Source: Mucilaginibacter psychrotolerans (lineage in GTDB: Bacteria > Bacteroidota > Bacteroidia > Sphingobacteriales > Sphingobacteriaceae). Taken from it: a stretch of 64,000 nt of DNA. The stretch is from contig NZ_SOZE01000023.1 in assembly GCF_004519315.1 (NCBI RefSeq), positions 33,940 to 97,939 of the forward strand, given 5' to 3'. A program made the position numbers and the translations under genes. Positions 26,723-35,625 of the stretch are shown here, in pieces; within the stretch, counting starts at the first letter, position 1, and each line of letters starts with the position of its first letter. The notes beneath the pieces are model-generated. The model saw only the letters and a program-made list of their open reading frames with translations. It was not told the origin of the DNA and did no database searches.

Positions 26723-27367
26723 ATGCCTTTCATCCTCAACAAAACCGACAGCATCGCCAACGTATTTTTGGCGGATATGCGCGATGTTACCACCCAACAG
26801 GACCGCGCCCAATTCCGCCGCAGCCAGCAAAAACTGGGTGCCATATTGGCTTATGAAATAAGCAAAACGCTGAAATACGAAAGCAAGGAAGTGCAAACGC
26901 CGCTGGGCATTTGCAACGTGAACGTACCCGTGCAACAACCGGTTTTGTCTACCATCCTGCGTGCCGGGCTGCCCTTTCACCAGGGCTTTATGGATTTTTT
27001 CGAAACTTCCGATTCGGCTTTTATTACCGCCTGCCGCAAAACCAAAAAAACGGGCAGCTTTACTATACAGGTTGACCATATCAGCAACCCCAATCTTGAT
27101 GGCAAAGTGCTCATCATGATTGATACCATGCTGGCCACCGGCCAAAGCGTGGTAAACGTTTGTAAGGAATTGATTGCCCAGTACGACATTGCCGAACTGC
27201 ATATTGCCGCAGTAATTGCCAGCGCCGAGGGTATTGTTCACGTACGCGCCAACCTGCCTAAAGCCAAAATTTGGACTTGCGCCGTAGATGAAGAAATGAC
27301 CAGCAAAAGCTATATCGTACCCGGATTGGGCGATGCAGGGGATTTGGCGTTTGGGGAGAAGGTGTGA
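26723..27367 (+). CDS. upp: Uracil phosphoribosyltransferase
   Basis: A 214-residue type I phosphoribosyltransferase that salvages uracil to UMP with PRPP. The PRPP loop is LIMIDTMLATGQS (about residues 129-141), the flexible region PVQQPVLSTILRAGLPFHQG precedes it, and the uracil-binding end is KSYIVPGLGDAGDLAFG. Length and motifs fit the Bacteroidota type. It is divergent from uvrB across the 32-bp inverted repeat. Confidence 0.95.
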   Translation: MPFILNKTDSIANVFLADMRDVTTQQDRAQFRRSQQKLGAILAYEISKTLKYESKEVQTPLGICNVNVPVQQPVLSTILRAGLPFHQGFMDFFETSDSAFITACRKTKKTGSFTIQVDHISNPNLDGKVLIMIDTMLATGQSVVNVCKELIAQYDIAELHIAAVIASAEGIVHVRANLPKAKIWTCAVDEEMTSKSYIVPGLGDAGDLAFGEKV

Positions 27368-27449
27368 AGGGATTTCGGAATTGGGATTTGAGATTTCGGA
27401 TTGTTTGATTAACTAAATCGCCCTTCAATGCCTAAAATCAACACAAACA

Positions 27450-28016
27450 ATGAAAATTATAACTACCGCATTTTTACTGATAACACTGTTTACTAACCAG
27501 TGCTACAGCCAAAGCACCCCTAAACGCCTACAAAAAGTTGTTGATGCCGCTGTAAAAACCTTCACCTGGGATATCGAAACGGAAGAGAAAGGCTCGATGA
27601 TGTTTTTGGACGTGCCTTATGACGGGAACGGCAAAACCGAGTTCCTCACGCTGACCGTCGCTAAAGACACAGCGGCAGACCGACCGGCCTTCATATCGGT
27701 CATCGTGCCGAATAGCCTCAACCAAAAGAATGGCATCTTTATAGCGTTTGCTCAAAATTCCGCAGGTGGCGGCATGGCGATAGTTAAAGCAAGCACGACG
27801 CGATTGAATTTTGAGGCCTGCAATAACGAGGATTGCACCGCCAGGATGGTAAAAGCCTATGCCCACAGCGACGAGCGGAATCAGGACGTTGATATACTGG
27901 CCAACATGCTGCAGTACGACCATGTGATGTTCCTTATGGTTTACCCTGATGGCAGCCACAAATCTGTTGCCGTGCCTTTATTCAGTTTTAAGGAGCAGTA
28001 TAAAAAATTGCCGTAG
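27450..28016 (+). CDS. Secreted protein of unknown function
   Basis: A 188-residue protein with a Sec signal peptide (KIITTAFLLITLFTNQCYSQ; the Cys does not sit in a standard lipobox). The mature part is mixed alpha/beta with two closely spaced Cys (EACNNEDCTAR) that could form a disulfide. I do not recognise the family. It follows upp by 82 bp and probably has its own promoter. Confidence 0.65.
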   Translation: MKIITTAFLLITLFTNQCYSQSTPKRLQKVVDAAVKTFTWDIETEEKGSMMFLDVPYDGNGKTEFLTLTVAKDTAADRPAFISVIVPNSLNQKNGIFIAFAQNSAGGGMAIVKASTTRLNFEACNNEDCTARMVKAYAHSDERNQDVDILANMLQYDHVMFLMVYPDGSHKSVAVPLFSFKEQYKKLP

Positions 28017-28140
28017 CTATTCTTTGGCAAGCTATCAATACACGTAATTTCGTTAAAGGTTTGAGGGTTATAAACAGTATCTACCCAATATATTTTGTAC
28101 CGAAAAGTGGCGTACTGCACCTCTAACGTAGTTTCCTTAT

Positions 28141-29163
28141 TTATTCGGGCATGCGGCTTTTCTTTCGGTTAAGCACGAATGTATCTCCATTGAAGTAGAA
28201 GATGCATTTTAAGCTTTTCGCGGTTTTTAACTCGCCGCTGATGTCAATAACATCTGCGATTTCAGAATTGTTACTCGTTAAAGCAGCCCGCACGTCGTCG
28301 GTGTTACAGTCACAATCCGTATGGTTATCATTGTCACCTTCCGGGTCATGTTCCACTGTAATAAGTTCATGTTGTTTATCGTAGGTAATTAACCCACCGC
28401 CCGATTTGCTGCTAATAGAGTAAGAAAAGTCGAAAAAGACCTCACCGTTTTCAAAATGTACCAATTGTATGTATTCCCCTATGCAAGTTGTGCATCCCAC
28501 AACATTCCCATATAGTAAATATTTCGTCCCGTTTGGCGTTGGAATCATACCAATGGATTCAAAACCATCCGGGTTAAAATTCTTACCTTCTGATATTCCA
28601 CCTCCGTCGACATTAAAATTGATTACCGAGCCGTTGCCGGGCCTGTAATGTATAAAAGATTTGTTGCTTTGGTAAGTGCCTCCTGTATTGGCCGGGTAAC
28701 TAAGGCAGAAAAGTTTGTCATCAGATGATATAACTACTGCCATGGATAAAATATCGCTAAGGTCATATTTAATAATGGCTTTATGGTTCAATATTTTATC
28801 CAATAAGCTATCGGCATGCGCTTGCACATAAGTATTTAATAGCGAGCCTACAATTTTGCCTTTATCCTCATTATCATTATTTTTCAGTAAGGAATCCACT
28901 TCACTTTCAGTCAGCTTAAAATCCTTTGGGTCATAATTGTCAAAAGGCAAAATAGCGTCATTTTCTGTAAGGTATTCATTAGCCTCATCTACAAGTGCCC
29001 TCAAATCCGGTTCAGTAATTACAACTTTCTTCATTGTATCTGAATGGCGGACAGCTGTTTTTGTGGTAACAGGTATAATTGTGGATCTATCTTTTGGGCG
29101 CTCTTTGCAAGAAAACCATACGCAAAGGGATAATATGAAGAGGCTAACAAAAAATGGCTTCAT
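28141..29163 (-). CDS. Lipoprotein of unknown function
   Basis: The start is placed at 29163 (340 residues) where the lipoprotein signal begins (KPFFVSLFILSLCVWFSCKE, lipobox WFSC); the longer frame would add ten residues in front. The mature region has an acidic helical part (about 50-110) then beta-rich sequence with a GCTTCIG motif near 220 and an acidic, Cys-containing HDPEGDNDNHTDCDC segment near 275 that may bind a metal. No family is recognised. Confidence 0.72.
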   Translation of the reverse strand: MKPFFVSLFILSLCVWFSCKERPKDRSTIIPVTTKTAVRHSDTMKKVVITEPDLRALVDEANEYLTENDAILPFDNYDPKDFKLTESEVDSLLKNNDNEDKGKIVGSLLNTYVQAHADSLLDKILNHKAIIKYDLSDILSMAVVISSDDKLFCLSYPANTGGTYQSNKSFIHYRPGNGSVINFNVDGGGISEGKNFNPDGFESIGMIPTPNGTKYLLYGNVVGCTTCIGEYIQLVHFENGEVFFDFSYSISSKSGGGLITYDKQHELITVEHDPEGDNDNHTDCDCNTDDVRAALTSNNSEIADVIDISGELKTAKSLKCIFYFNGDTFVLNRKKSRMPE

Positions 29164-29230
29164 GTGAAAAGGTTTTATAATAAAATTGGGCAATAAAAAT
29201 CATTTAAACAAGCAGGGGCATCAAATAGCA

Positions 29231-30226
29231 TTAAGCCGAATACTTCCTCCCTAACTTGATTGAAGGAGCCTCTACCCTCATAAACATTACTTTAGCACAA
29301 ACGACTACTACGGTCAACAGCGTAAAATCCGCCAGGATGTTCAGCACCGTAGTGTTTTGCACGGCCTGGTAACGTTTCACAAATCCCAATAAGTATATGC
29401 CCAGCGGCACGTGTATTAAGTAAACCGAGTACGAATAATCGCCCAGGCGACTAAAGAAGTTATTTTTTAGCGGGAAACGCGCGTTCACGGCAATTAAGGC
29501 AATGGTTGCAAAGTAGGTAATGTGATACGCAAATTCGACATGTTTTAAATATACGCCCGCCGCCGCCGATAGTAACAAGCCCAGGGCTGCGTAGATATTG
29601 CCCTCCTTGTGCAACACCAGGTACAGCGCATAACCCAGCAAAAAAGCAGGCAGTTCGTTAAAAAAGAACAGGAAGCCGGTGGCCTGGTAAGGCACCCATA
29701 TGGCGGCCAAAGCCAATACCAACAGCAAAAATGCACTTACCTGTTTGCTAATGGCCATAGCGAGGAATACGAGGAAGTAAAAAAACAATTCGTAAGGCAA
29801 TGTCCAATAAACCCAATTGATGGTGTGCTCAGACGATAGCGGCGCGGTGTATAACAAAACAGCCGCCATTACCCTGCCGAAACTATTGGGCAGGCTTGCT
29901 GCAGAGTTGGTGCCGGTAATTAACTTTATAGCCAGCGCGCAGGCGCACACCAATAATATACTGAACCAATACGGCGGAAAAATGCGGAAGAATCGCCTGA
30001 TGATAAAGCTGCGTGGAGTTTTGGCATGCTGCTGCGCAATGCAGATGCAATACCCACTAATGATAAAAAAAACCGGCACGCCCAAATAGCCAAGCCCGCA
30101 AAAAGCACGATACCAATTATCGGCAGGAGGTATCCCGGCATTAAAATGGAACAAAGCCACCCACGAAGCAGAAAGGAATCTTAACAGGTCGATTAAGTAA
30201 TTACGGTTGTTGGTTGTTGCCTGCAT
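29231..30226 (-). CDS. Acyltransferase family 3 (OafA/YrhL-like) membrane protein
   Basis: A 331-residue multipass protein of the acyltransferase 3 family. The N-terminal segment NYLIDLLRFLSASWVALFHF contains the conserved Arg and His of the family (RFxxAxxVxxxH), and VPVFFIISGYCICIAQ (about 54-69) is the second signature. About ten membrane helices follow. Members O-acetylate surface polysaccharides or lipids; the target is unknown. A perfect TATATTTGC -7 box ends 6 bp before the start, so the mRNA may be leaderless. Confidence 0.88.
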   Translation of the reverse strand: MQATTNNRNYLIDLLRFLSASWVALFHFNAGIPPADNWYRAFCGLGYLGVPVFFIISGYCICIAQQHAKTPRSFIIRRFFRIFPPYWFSILLVCACALAIKLITGTNSAASLPNSFGRVMAAVLLYTAPLSSEHTINWVYWTLPYELFFYFLVFLAMAISKQVSAFLLLVLALAAIWVPYQATGFLFFFNELPAFLLGYALYLVLHKEGNIYAALGLLLSAAAGVYLKHVEFAYHITYFATIALIAVNARFPLKNNFFSRLGDYSYSVYLIHVPLGIYLLGFVKRYQAVQNTTVLNILADFTLLTVVVVCAKVMFMRVEAPSIKLGRKYSA

Positions 30227-30232
30227 GGATAG

Positions 30233-30241
30233 GCAAATATA
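30233..30241 (-). promoter_or_regulatory. -7 box abutting the acyltransferase start
   Basis: TATATTTGC on the minus strand lies 6 bp before the ATG at 30226, with exact TAnnTTTG consensus. Confidence 0.6.
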
Positions 30242-30256
30242 ATTAATTCGAGCGCT

Positions 30257-31129
30257 TTAGTCATTAAACACCAGCCTCGCCTTGTCACCCCTTACCACCA
30301 CGTTCAGTTTTTCGCTTATAGCGATATCTCTATCGGGCATTTTGTTAAGCAGACTTATACCCACAGCGTTTAGCCGGAACGTTGCTTGTTCGTCAACCTT
30401 ATAGTTAATAACCACACCGTCGCTATAAAAGGAATTGCCTTTTTGGCTGAACTGTATCATCTTCATTGCCTTTTTTAAGTAGGCAAGTTCGGCGCTGTTT
30501 ATTGTAATACTTACCTCGTTGAAGGTATTGAACTGCCTTGGATATTTACGCCCGCCGGATAGTTTCTCGTTATATTGCCGGTAAGTCATGGGGCTGGCAA
30601 TTTCTTTTGGCGAGAACCCCATCATGCTCAGGATTTCCTTTTGATACTCCAATATAGATACCACAAAACGGCTGGTGATTTGATCATTCTTTATATTCAG
30701 TTGTTTATACCAATTAATTTTTTTGCCCTCATCATCCAAGGTAATGGTCTCTATAGCAGTAGCCAGCTTTTTTTTAGCGGCGTACTTTGCGTACCAGTCA
30801 AGCCCGGTTGTGCTGCGGGTTTTAAACTCTATGCCCAGATCGGCATATTTATCACCAAGGGTTTGCGAAGCTTTTGGCTTAAAAAACTCCATCGTGGCCG
30901 CCAGTCCCATAAAATATTTACCGGCATATTGGCCGGTGCCCGTAGTGGTAGCCTGGGCACGGCAAAAAAAGAGGGTGTCTTTTAAGTATTTATTCTCGAA
31001 AAGCTTTTGGTAGGTGACGGAATCGATACAAACAAAAACGGTGTTCAAATCAATCTGCGGTTTGGCAGTTTGGGCCTGTGATAAAATGGGTAACAGGATG
31101 GCGGCAAGTATAAACAGGAACTTTCTCAT
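30257..31129 (-). CDS. Secreted protein of unknown function
   Basis: A 290-residue protein with a Sec signal peptide (RKFLFILAAILLPILSQAQ). The mature part begins KPQIDLNTVFVCIDS and is otherwise a soluble alpha/beta sequence without recognisable motifs. It is the last member of a run of minus-strand secreted or membrane genes from 33.46 kb. No family assigned. Confidence 0.65.
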   Translation of the reverse strand: MRKFLFILAAILLPILSQAQTAKPQIDLNTVFVCIDSVTYQKLFENKYLKDTLFFCRAQATTTGTGQYAGKYFMGLAATMEFFKPKASQTLGDKYADLGIEFKTRSTTGLDWYAKYAAKKKLATAIETITLDDEGKKINWYKQLNIKNDQITSRFVVSILEYQKEILSMMGFSPKEIASPMTYRQYNEKLSGGRKYPRQFNTFNEVSITINSAELAYLKKAMKMIQFSQKGNSFYSDGVVINYKVDEQATFRLNAVGISLLNKMPDRDIAISEKLNVVVRGDKARLVFND

Positions 31130-31174
31130 ATATTAACCGGAAAAGGCTACGCAAATTAAAGATATAAATGGATA

Positions 31175-31552
31175 TTATGCTACATCCCGCAGCTTTTGCA
31201 GCCGGGCGTGTTTTAATGTATAGCTCTGGTATTTAACTATGATAAATTCTATCAGCAAGCCATTGATAATACTGCCTGTAACTATCCCGGCAAAGAAATC
31301 CCATGGGTAAGGTAATTCTACAAGTGCTGGGATCATATAATACGGATAAGCCGTTGCCGCAAACACAAAGGCGCTTACCGTGCAAAAGAAGGAGTTAACA
31401 TCGCCGTGAGAGAACAAATAGAAAAAAGTATAATCGAACACATAATACGCCCCGCCCGAAATGGCCATCAGCATAATTATAATGCGCACCAGGCGTTTTG
31501 TGCTGAAGTTTGACGAGATGTTTTGCAGGGGCTTCACTGCACAAGATAGCAA
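31175..31552 (-). CDS. Small membrane protein in a three-gene unknown operon
   Basis: A 125-residue protein with likely membrane segments at about 22-45, 53-72 and 86-106 and a basic C-terminus (KHARLQKLRD). It starts 7 bp after the stop of the 122-residue gene, and that gene starts 13 bp after the 505-residue secreted protein, so the three form one operon. The start could be an internal ATG (MLMAISGG). Function unknown. Confidence 0.55.
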   Translation of the reverse strand: MLSCAVKPLQNISSNFSTKRLVRIIIMLMAISGGAYYVFDYTFFYLFSHGDVNSFFCTVSAFVFAATAYPYYMIPALVELPYPWDFFAGIVTGSIINGLLIEFIIVKYQSYTLKHARLQKLRDVA

Positions 31553-31559
31553 TTAACCG

Positions 31560-31928
31560 CTACCATTTCATCATGCGAATAAAGTTGTCGAATTTTTCGA
31601 TGCCTTTATCCGCAGCGTAGGTTCTGTCAAACTCTGCTGGCTCAAACTGTTTTGGGGAATAGCTAAAATGCCATTGCTGCAAATGGCGGTTGAATTTTAT
31701 CCGCAAGGTTTCCCGTCCAAATTCAATAGGGTTGTAAATGCTAGTGGCCAGCGTATCTAATGAAGTATAAGCAAACAGGCGCTCGTGCAGTTTTGTGCCG
31801 GTGATATGCATTATCAAATCCACCATTGGCATCAATGCCCATCCATTAGCCAGCAAATCCCGAAAAAAGGCTTCAATACCCTCCCATGGTGTGGGTAGGG
31901 TTAGTTGAGGTTTATCGATGCGATGCAT
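31560..31928 (-). CDS. Hypothetical soluble protein in a three-gene unknown operon
   Basis: A 122-residue protein without signal peptide. It has a Trp/Pro-rich N-terminus (TLPTPWEGIEAFFRDLL), a region rich in aromatic residues (LQQWHFSYSPKQF) and a short C-terminal helix. I do not recognise it. The middle position between a secreted repeat-like protein and a membrane protein, with tiny gaps on both sides, suggests joint function. Possible roles (chaperone, immunity protein) are guesses. Confidence 0.6.
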   Translation of the reverse strand: MHRIDKPQLTLPTPWEGIEAFFRDLLANGWALMPMVDLIMHITGTKLHERLFAYTSLDTLATSIYNPIEFGRETLRIKFNRHLQQWHFSYSPKQFEPAEFDRTYAADKGIEKFDNFIRMMKW

Positions 31929-31941
31929 GGTGATTGCGAAT

Positions 31942-33459
31942 TTATTGATTATCGGGGAATATTTTCAATTTCATACTCAATGTTTTGATGGGGATAACTG
32001 TAGCGCCCAGATATAGGTAAGTACCGTCGGTTAGGCGGCTGTTACTAATGATGGATAGTTTAGAAATATCCACGCCCCGTATTATACTTTTAAAATCATG
32101 TACCACTTCACCGTCATATACACCATATGAACTTGCCTCCCCAAATGGGCAAATAAGCACTTTACCGTCCGTTAAAAAGCCTGTTTTTCCTATAGGCCGC
32201 AAATTGCCTATATCAATTGCCTTATTAAAGTGGTAGCCATTTATATAAAGCTGATTATCATAAATAATAACAGTTTCGGCAGGGTTCTTAAATTTGGCTA
32301 TATCAAACGGCTCATCCTTTTTGGTAAGCCGGTTAAAAATGGTTAGTTGCTCTATTTTTTGTGGAATTTTCCGTGGGTCGTAAGGCCGGTAATAACCATC
32401 AGAGGTTTTTATCAGGAAGCCGCTCTTGTCCTTTGAATAGTCATACTTAAAATTCCCATTACTTAGGGGCATATATAAAGAATCAGTCCCCCGTTCAAAT
32501 AAATGCAAACGAAAAGGGAGCACGGTTTCTATAGTAATATGTTTTTCTTTAAAGTATTCAATAGTTGTTTTAAACCACTCTAGCGACGGCCTGTTGCTTT
32601 CAGAGTAATCGTTACCGCCATCCTTCTCATATGAGTGTTCACCATCTGTAAGTGAATAAGTTTCGTCGTTCCACTTAATTTCTATCAGTTTATCGGCATT
32701 AAGGGTAAGCCTATTCACTTGGTCGCTTATACCATAAACATGACTGTTATAAATAAAATAATTGGCCGACACCAATGAAGCTCCGGCCATGCCCTCGCTA
32801 TCCTCAACTTTCAAGGCTTCGAAGGTTTCTTTTTCCAGGCTTGGACGATAGTGTTTATTGAGCAGGTACAGTCCGTTTTTATCGGTATAATAGTCTCTTG
32901 CCAAATGCTTTAACGATGCGGCATCTAAAACCGCACCATCCGTAATCTGCTCTAATTTTTCATTATAAATTGCAAACAATGCTGCAGTTTTATCTGTGTA
33001 AACACTATCCGTTATGGCCGTGAAGCCAGAGATGTCTACACTTTTGACTTCGTTCCTGCCTATGTTGTAAAAATAGATTGTCCTTTTAGATTTCAGGATT
33101 GCATAACCATACCGGCTGTATAACGCTCTTAAATTTTTAAAATCCTCTTTGATTGGGAAGTTCTCTTTAAATAAATTCAGGTCACCAAATAAGATAAGCG
33201 TAGTTTTTTTATAGTTTATGGTTTTATCTTGCACATACGTATATCCATCCCACATTACGCCTTCGGGCGTGGTGCCCCCCGTCATGGTGTAATTGGCAAT
33301 AGTTTTCTTTACCGGATCTATCCTATACCATCCAAAATTATACGGAGGCACACTTGCGGTAACTGTATCGGCGATCCCGATAGGTTTTGGAGCCGGGCTT
33401 TGAGCGTAGGTAGCCCTCACCAGCAGTAATAAATAAACAAGCGCTATTATTTTTCTCAT
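31942..33459 (-). CDS. Secreted protein with DKNYY-like repeats
   Basis: A 505-residue protein with a Sec signal peptide (RKIIALVYLLLLVRATYAQ). It contains several blocks resembling the DKNYY pattern, in which a Tyr/Asp/Lys-rich strand is followed by a Tyr-ending one: ARDYYTDKNGLYLLNKHYRP near 195, and weaker forms near 115 and 250 (HVYGISDQVNRL). DKNYY proteins are repetitive surface proteins of unknown role. It is the first gene of the three-gene operon. The repeat assignment is weak. Confidence 0.65.
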   Translation of the reverse strand: MRKIIALVYLLLLVRATYAQSPAPKPIGIADTVTASVPPYNFGWYRIDPVKKTIANYTMTGGTTPEGVMWDGYTYVQDKTINYKKTTLILFGDLNLFKENFPIKEDFKNLRALYSRYGYAILKSKRTIYFYNIGRNEVKSVDISGFTAITDSVYTDKTAALFAIYNEKLEQITDGAVLDAASLKHLARDYYTDKNGLYLLNKHYRPSLEKETFEALKVEDSEGMAGASLVSANYFIYNSHVYGISDQVNRLTLNADKLIEIKWNDETYSLTDGEHSYEKDGGNDYSESNRPSLEWFKTTIEYFKEKHITIETVLPFRLHLFERGTDSLYMPLSNGNFKYDYSKDKSGFLIKTSDGYYRPYDPRKIPQKIEQLTIFNRLTKKDEPFDIAKFKNPAETVIIYDNQLYINGYHFNKAIDIGNLRPIGKTGFLTDGKVLICPFGEASSYGVYDGEVVHDFKSIIRGVDISKLSIISNSRLTDGTYLYLGATVIPIKTLSMKLKIFPDNQ

Positions 33460-33594
33460 AACTTTGCTAAGGCTACTAATTTACACCCTTTAGTCAATGA
33501 TATTTAATAAGCGGGAACAATAACGCCCGCTCTATAGCTGTTTTCACCAAAATTTCAACAAAGTCTGAATCCAGGCATTATAGTTCCTGCATTA

Positions 33595-34290
33595 ATGAAA
33601 AAATACACCCACATTTTCTTCGACCTCGACCACACCATTTGGGATTTCGACAAAAATGCCGAAGAAACCCTGCACGAGCTTTACGGCACCTATAATTTAA
33701 AGGATATCGGCCTGCACTCTGCTGATCTGTTCATAGAAACTTACACCCGCCACAACCACCGCCTTTGGGCACAATACCATCTGGGCGAGATAACCAAGGA
33801 TGAATTGCGCGATGCCCGTTTCAAAAGCACCTTTACCGAACTTGGCCTACACCCCGATCTGATGCCAGCAGATTTTGAAGATGCCTACGTAAACCTGTGC
33901 CCTACCAAAACCAACCTGTTCCCCCACGCACATGAAACGCTGGCGTATCTGCAATCTAAATATACCCTGCATTTAATATCCAACGGGTTTAAAGATTCCA
34001 CCAATCTTAAAGTAAACGGGACAGATTTGGTGAAATACTTCCAAAACATTATCATCTCCGAGGTAGTTGGCGTTAACAAACCCGACCCGCTTATCTTCCA
34101 ACACGCCATAGATTTGGCCGGTACCACCAAAGAAGAAAGCCTGATGATAGGCGACAGCATAGAAGCCGACATACGCGGCGCCCTGGGTTTCGGCATGGAT
34201 GCTATTTATTTTAACCCGATGGGTTTAGAAAAACCCGCCGACGTACCCCTACAGATAACTCATCTAAAAGAGTTAACTTTAATGTTGTAA
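33595..34290 (+). CDS. YjjG-type noncanonical pyrimidine nucleotidase (HAD family)
   Basis: A 231-residue haloacid dehalogenase-fold phosphatase. Motif I is FFDLDHTIWDFDKN (residues 8-21) with the nucleophile and acid/base Asp of DLD; motif II is LISNGF near 123; motif III Lys is VNKPDPLIFQ and motif IV is MIGDSIEADI. The C1-type helical cap and the WDFDKNAEETL start match the YjjG subfamily, which removes phosphate from noncanonical dNMPs and so keeps the pyrimidine pool clean. It stands upstream of the HicBA pair. Confidence 0.9.
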   Translation: MKKYTHIFFDLDHTIWDFDKNAEETLHELYGTYNLKDIGLHSADLFIETYTRHNHRLWAQYHLGEITKDELRDARFKSTFTELGLHPDLMPADFEDAYVNLCPTKTNLFPHAHETLAYLQSKYTLHLISNGFKDSTNLKVNGTDLVKYFQNIIISEVVGVNKPDPLIFQHAIDLAGTTKEESLMIGDSIEADIRGALGFGMDAIYFNPMGLEKPADVPLQITHLKELTLML

Positions 34291-34300
34291 TTTTATATCG

Positions 34301-34308
34301 TAAATTTG
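34301..34308 (+). promoter_or_regulatory. -7 box abutting the hicB start
   Basis: TAAATTTG is an exact TAnnTTTG match ending 3 bp before the ATG at 34312. It also makes the TTG at 34306, an alternative in-frame start, unlikely. An autoregulated, leaderless antitoxin transcript is plausible. Confidence 0.55.
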
Positions 34309-34311
34309 AAT

Positions 34312-34539
34312 ATGAAACAACGCACGTATCGCATATTATTAACTCCTGAAGACGAAGGGGGATTTAGTGTTTCGGTACCCGCTTTACCGGGATGTTTTAC
34401 ACAAGGCGAAACGGTCGACGAAGCCATCGCAATGGCCAAAGAAGCTATTGGTTTATACATTGAAAGCCTGGAGGCCGATGGAGAACCCGTTCCTGACGAC
34501 AGTAACAATCTCGAATATTCCTTGACGCTTGCTTCATAA
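34312..34539 (+). CDS. hicB: HicB family antitoxin
   Basis: A 75-residue protein with the HicB partial RNase H fold: RTYRILLTPEDEGGFSVSVP, then ALPGCFTQGETVDEAIAMAK and a helix EAIGLYIESLEADGE. The GxFxVxxPxLPGCxTxG pattern is diagnostic. There is no separate DNA-binding domain visible, so repression is by the toxin-antitoxin complex if at all. HicA follows 3 bp after the stop. The order is antitoxin first. The start is the ATG rather than the TTG two codons earlier, which overlaps the -7 box. Confidence 0.9.
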   Translation: MKQRTYRILLTPEDEGGFSVSVPALPGCFTQGETVDEAIAMAKEAIGLYIESLEADGEPVPDDSNNLEYSLTLAS

Positions 34540-34542
34540 TTC

Positions 34543-34743
34543 ATGAAGTCGTATACTCCGAAAGAAATCATTGCAATCCTAATGGCGAACGGGTTCGAAT
34601 TAAACCGAATAAGCGGCAGTCATCAAATCTTTGTTAACCGAACCACTGGTAAAAGGACAGTTGTGCCAATGCATTCAAAGGATTTAAAAAAACGCACATT
34701 GCATGGCATCCTCAAACAGGCCGGCATCGATTTAAAAGATTGA
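34543..34743 (+). CDS. hicA: HicA family mRNA interferase toxin
   Basis: A 66-residue double-stranded-RNA-binding-like toxin. The catalytic His is in RISGSHQIFVN (His27), followed by VVPMHSKDLKKRTLHGILKQ, which is the second family signature. HicA cleaves mRNA and tmRNA in a translation-independent way and is neutralised by HicB, which is encoded just upstream. All key residues are present, so it is likely active. Confidence 0.92.
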   Translation: MKSYTPKEIIAILMANGFELNRISGSHQIFVNRTTGKRTVVPMHSKDLKKRTLHGILKQAGIDLKD

Positions 34744-34746
34744 TTT

Positions 34747-35268
34747 ATGAACATAGCCAAAGAGCGCCGCGCCATCGAGGCTGCATTAGATAGCTACCGC
34801 GAACAACTGGACTCCTTTACCGGCGAGGCATTTGCCGCTACACCCTCTATCGGCGGCTGGAGCTTATCAGAAGTGTACGATCATATCCTAAAGGCCAGCC
34901 TTAGCTCGTCGATAGCTTTAGAACGCTGCACACATAACAATTGCCCGCCTACCAAAAAAGGCATGAACCTATGGGGCTATTACGTCATGCTCACTGGCAG
35001 GTTCCCGTTTAGCAAGGTAAAGATGCCCGAATCGGTAGCAGCCAAAATGGCCCCCAGGAAAATAGAGATAGAAGAAGCCAAAAACCTCCTCATCAAAGTG
35101 CGCAAACGGGTAGAGAGCACCGCCGCGCTGGTACCCGATGCACCCGCAAGCGCCCGTTGGGAACACCCCCGCCTGGGCATGCTCAACGCCGCGCAATGGT
35201 TCAGGTTTATCCGCGTGCATTTACAGCATCATTTAAAACAGCTGGAACGCATAAAAGCGTCGATGTAA
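34747..35268 (+). CDS. DinB-like four-helix bundle protein
   Basis: A 173-residue protein of the DinB/DUF1569-like superfamily. A first His lies in SLSEVYDHILKA (near residue 46) and the second pair in VHLQHHLKQL near 158, giving a likely metal site. The family includes metal-dependent thiol transferases that use bacillithiol or similar thiols, which fits with bshA at 40.5 kb, but the substrate is not known. It begins 3 bp after the hicA stop and may be co-transcribed with the toxin. Confidence 0.82.
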   Translation: MNIAKERRAIEAALDSYREQLDSFTGEAFAATPSIGGWSLSEVYDHILKASLSSSIALERCTHNNCPPTKKGMNLWGYYVMLTGRFPFSKVKMPESVAAKMAPRKIEIEEAKNLLIKVRKRVESTAALVPDAPASARWEHPRLGMLNAAQWFRFIRVHLQHHLKQLERIKASM

Positions 35269-35439
35269 AGGCTGCGGTTTAATCACTAAAGTGGCATCGG
35301 GCCATACGCCGGATTTTACTAACACAACCGGCCCCTATGTGGAAAAAATAATTCTTCCCTAAGATGAAACCTTTTACATTTAACAAAGTCTTAACATTAT
35401 AATCATTTGATAATAGGACATTTGTAAAAATAAGGAAAG

Positions 35440-35550
35440 ATGAATTTTGAATTTACCTATCTGTTTGTGTTCGGATTGCTGGTACTGCTTGGCGCATTCT
35501 ACCTGAGCCCTTACGAACTGAGTGTTAATGAAGACGACGACGACGAATAA
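35440..35550 (+). CDS. 36-residue membrane peptide with acidic tail
   Basis: An ATG preceded by TAAGGAAAG opens a 36-codon frame. The product has one transmembrane helix (YLFVFGLLVLLGAFYL) and ends in SVNEDDDDE. The good ribosome-binding site, the coherent hydrophobic/acidic pattern and the lack of any other gene here support a real small protein. Function unknown. Confidence 0.5.
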   Translation: MNFEFTYLFVFGLLVLLGAFYLSPYELSVNEDDDDE

Positions 35551-35625
35551 CAGCCTGCACAAAAGCTCCTGTTCTGTTTTCTACCGGTATCATTTACCGG
35601 CTTGCATAATAGCCCCCTAATATTA

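Noticed and set aside
26702..27241. 179-codon minus-strand frame over upp
   Set aside because: Antisense to a clear uracil phosphoribosyltransferase; no protein features of its own.
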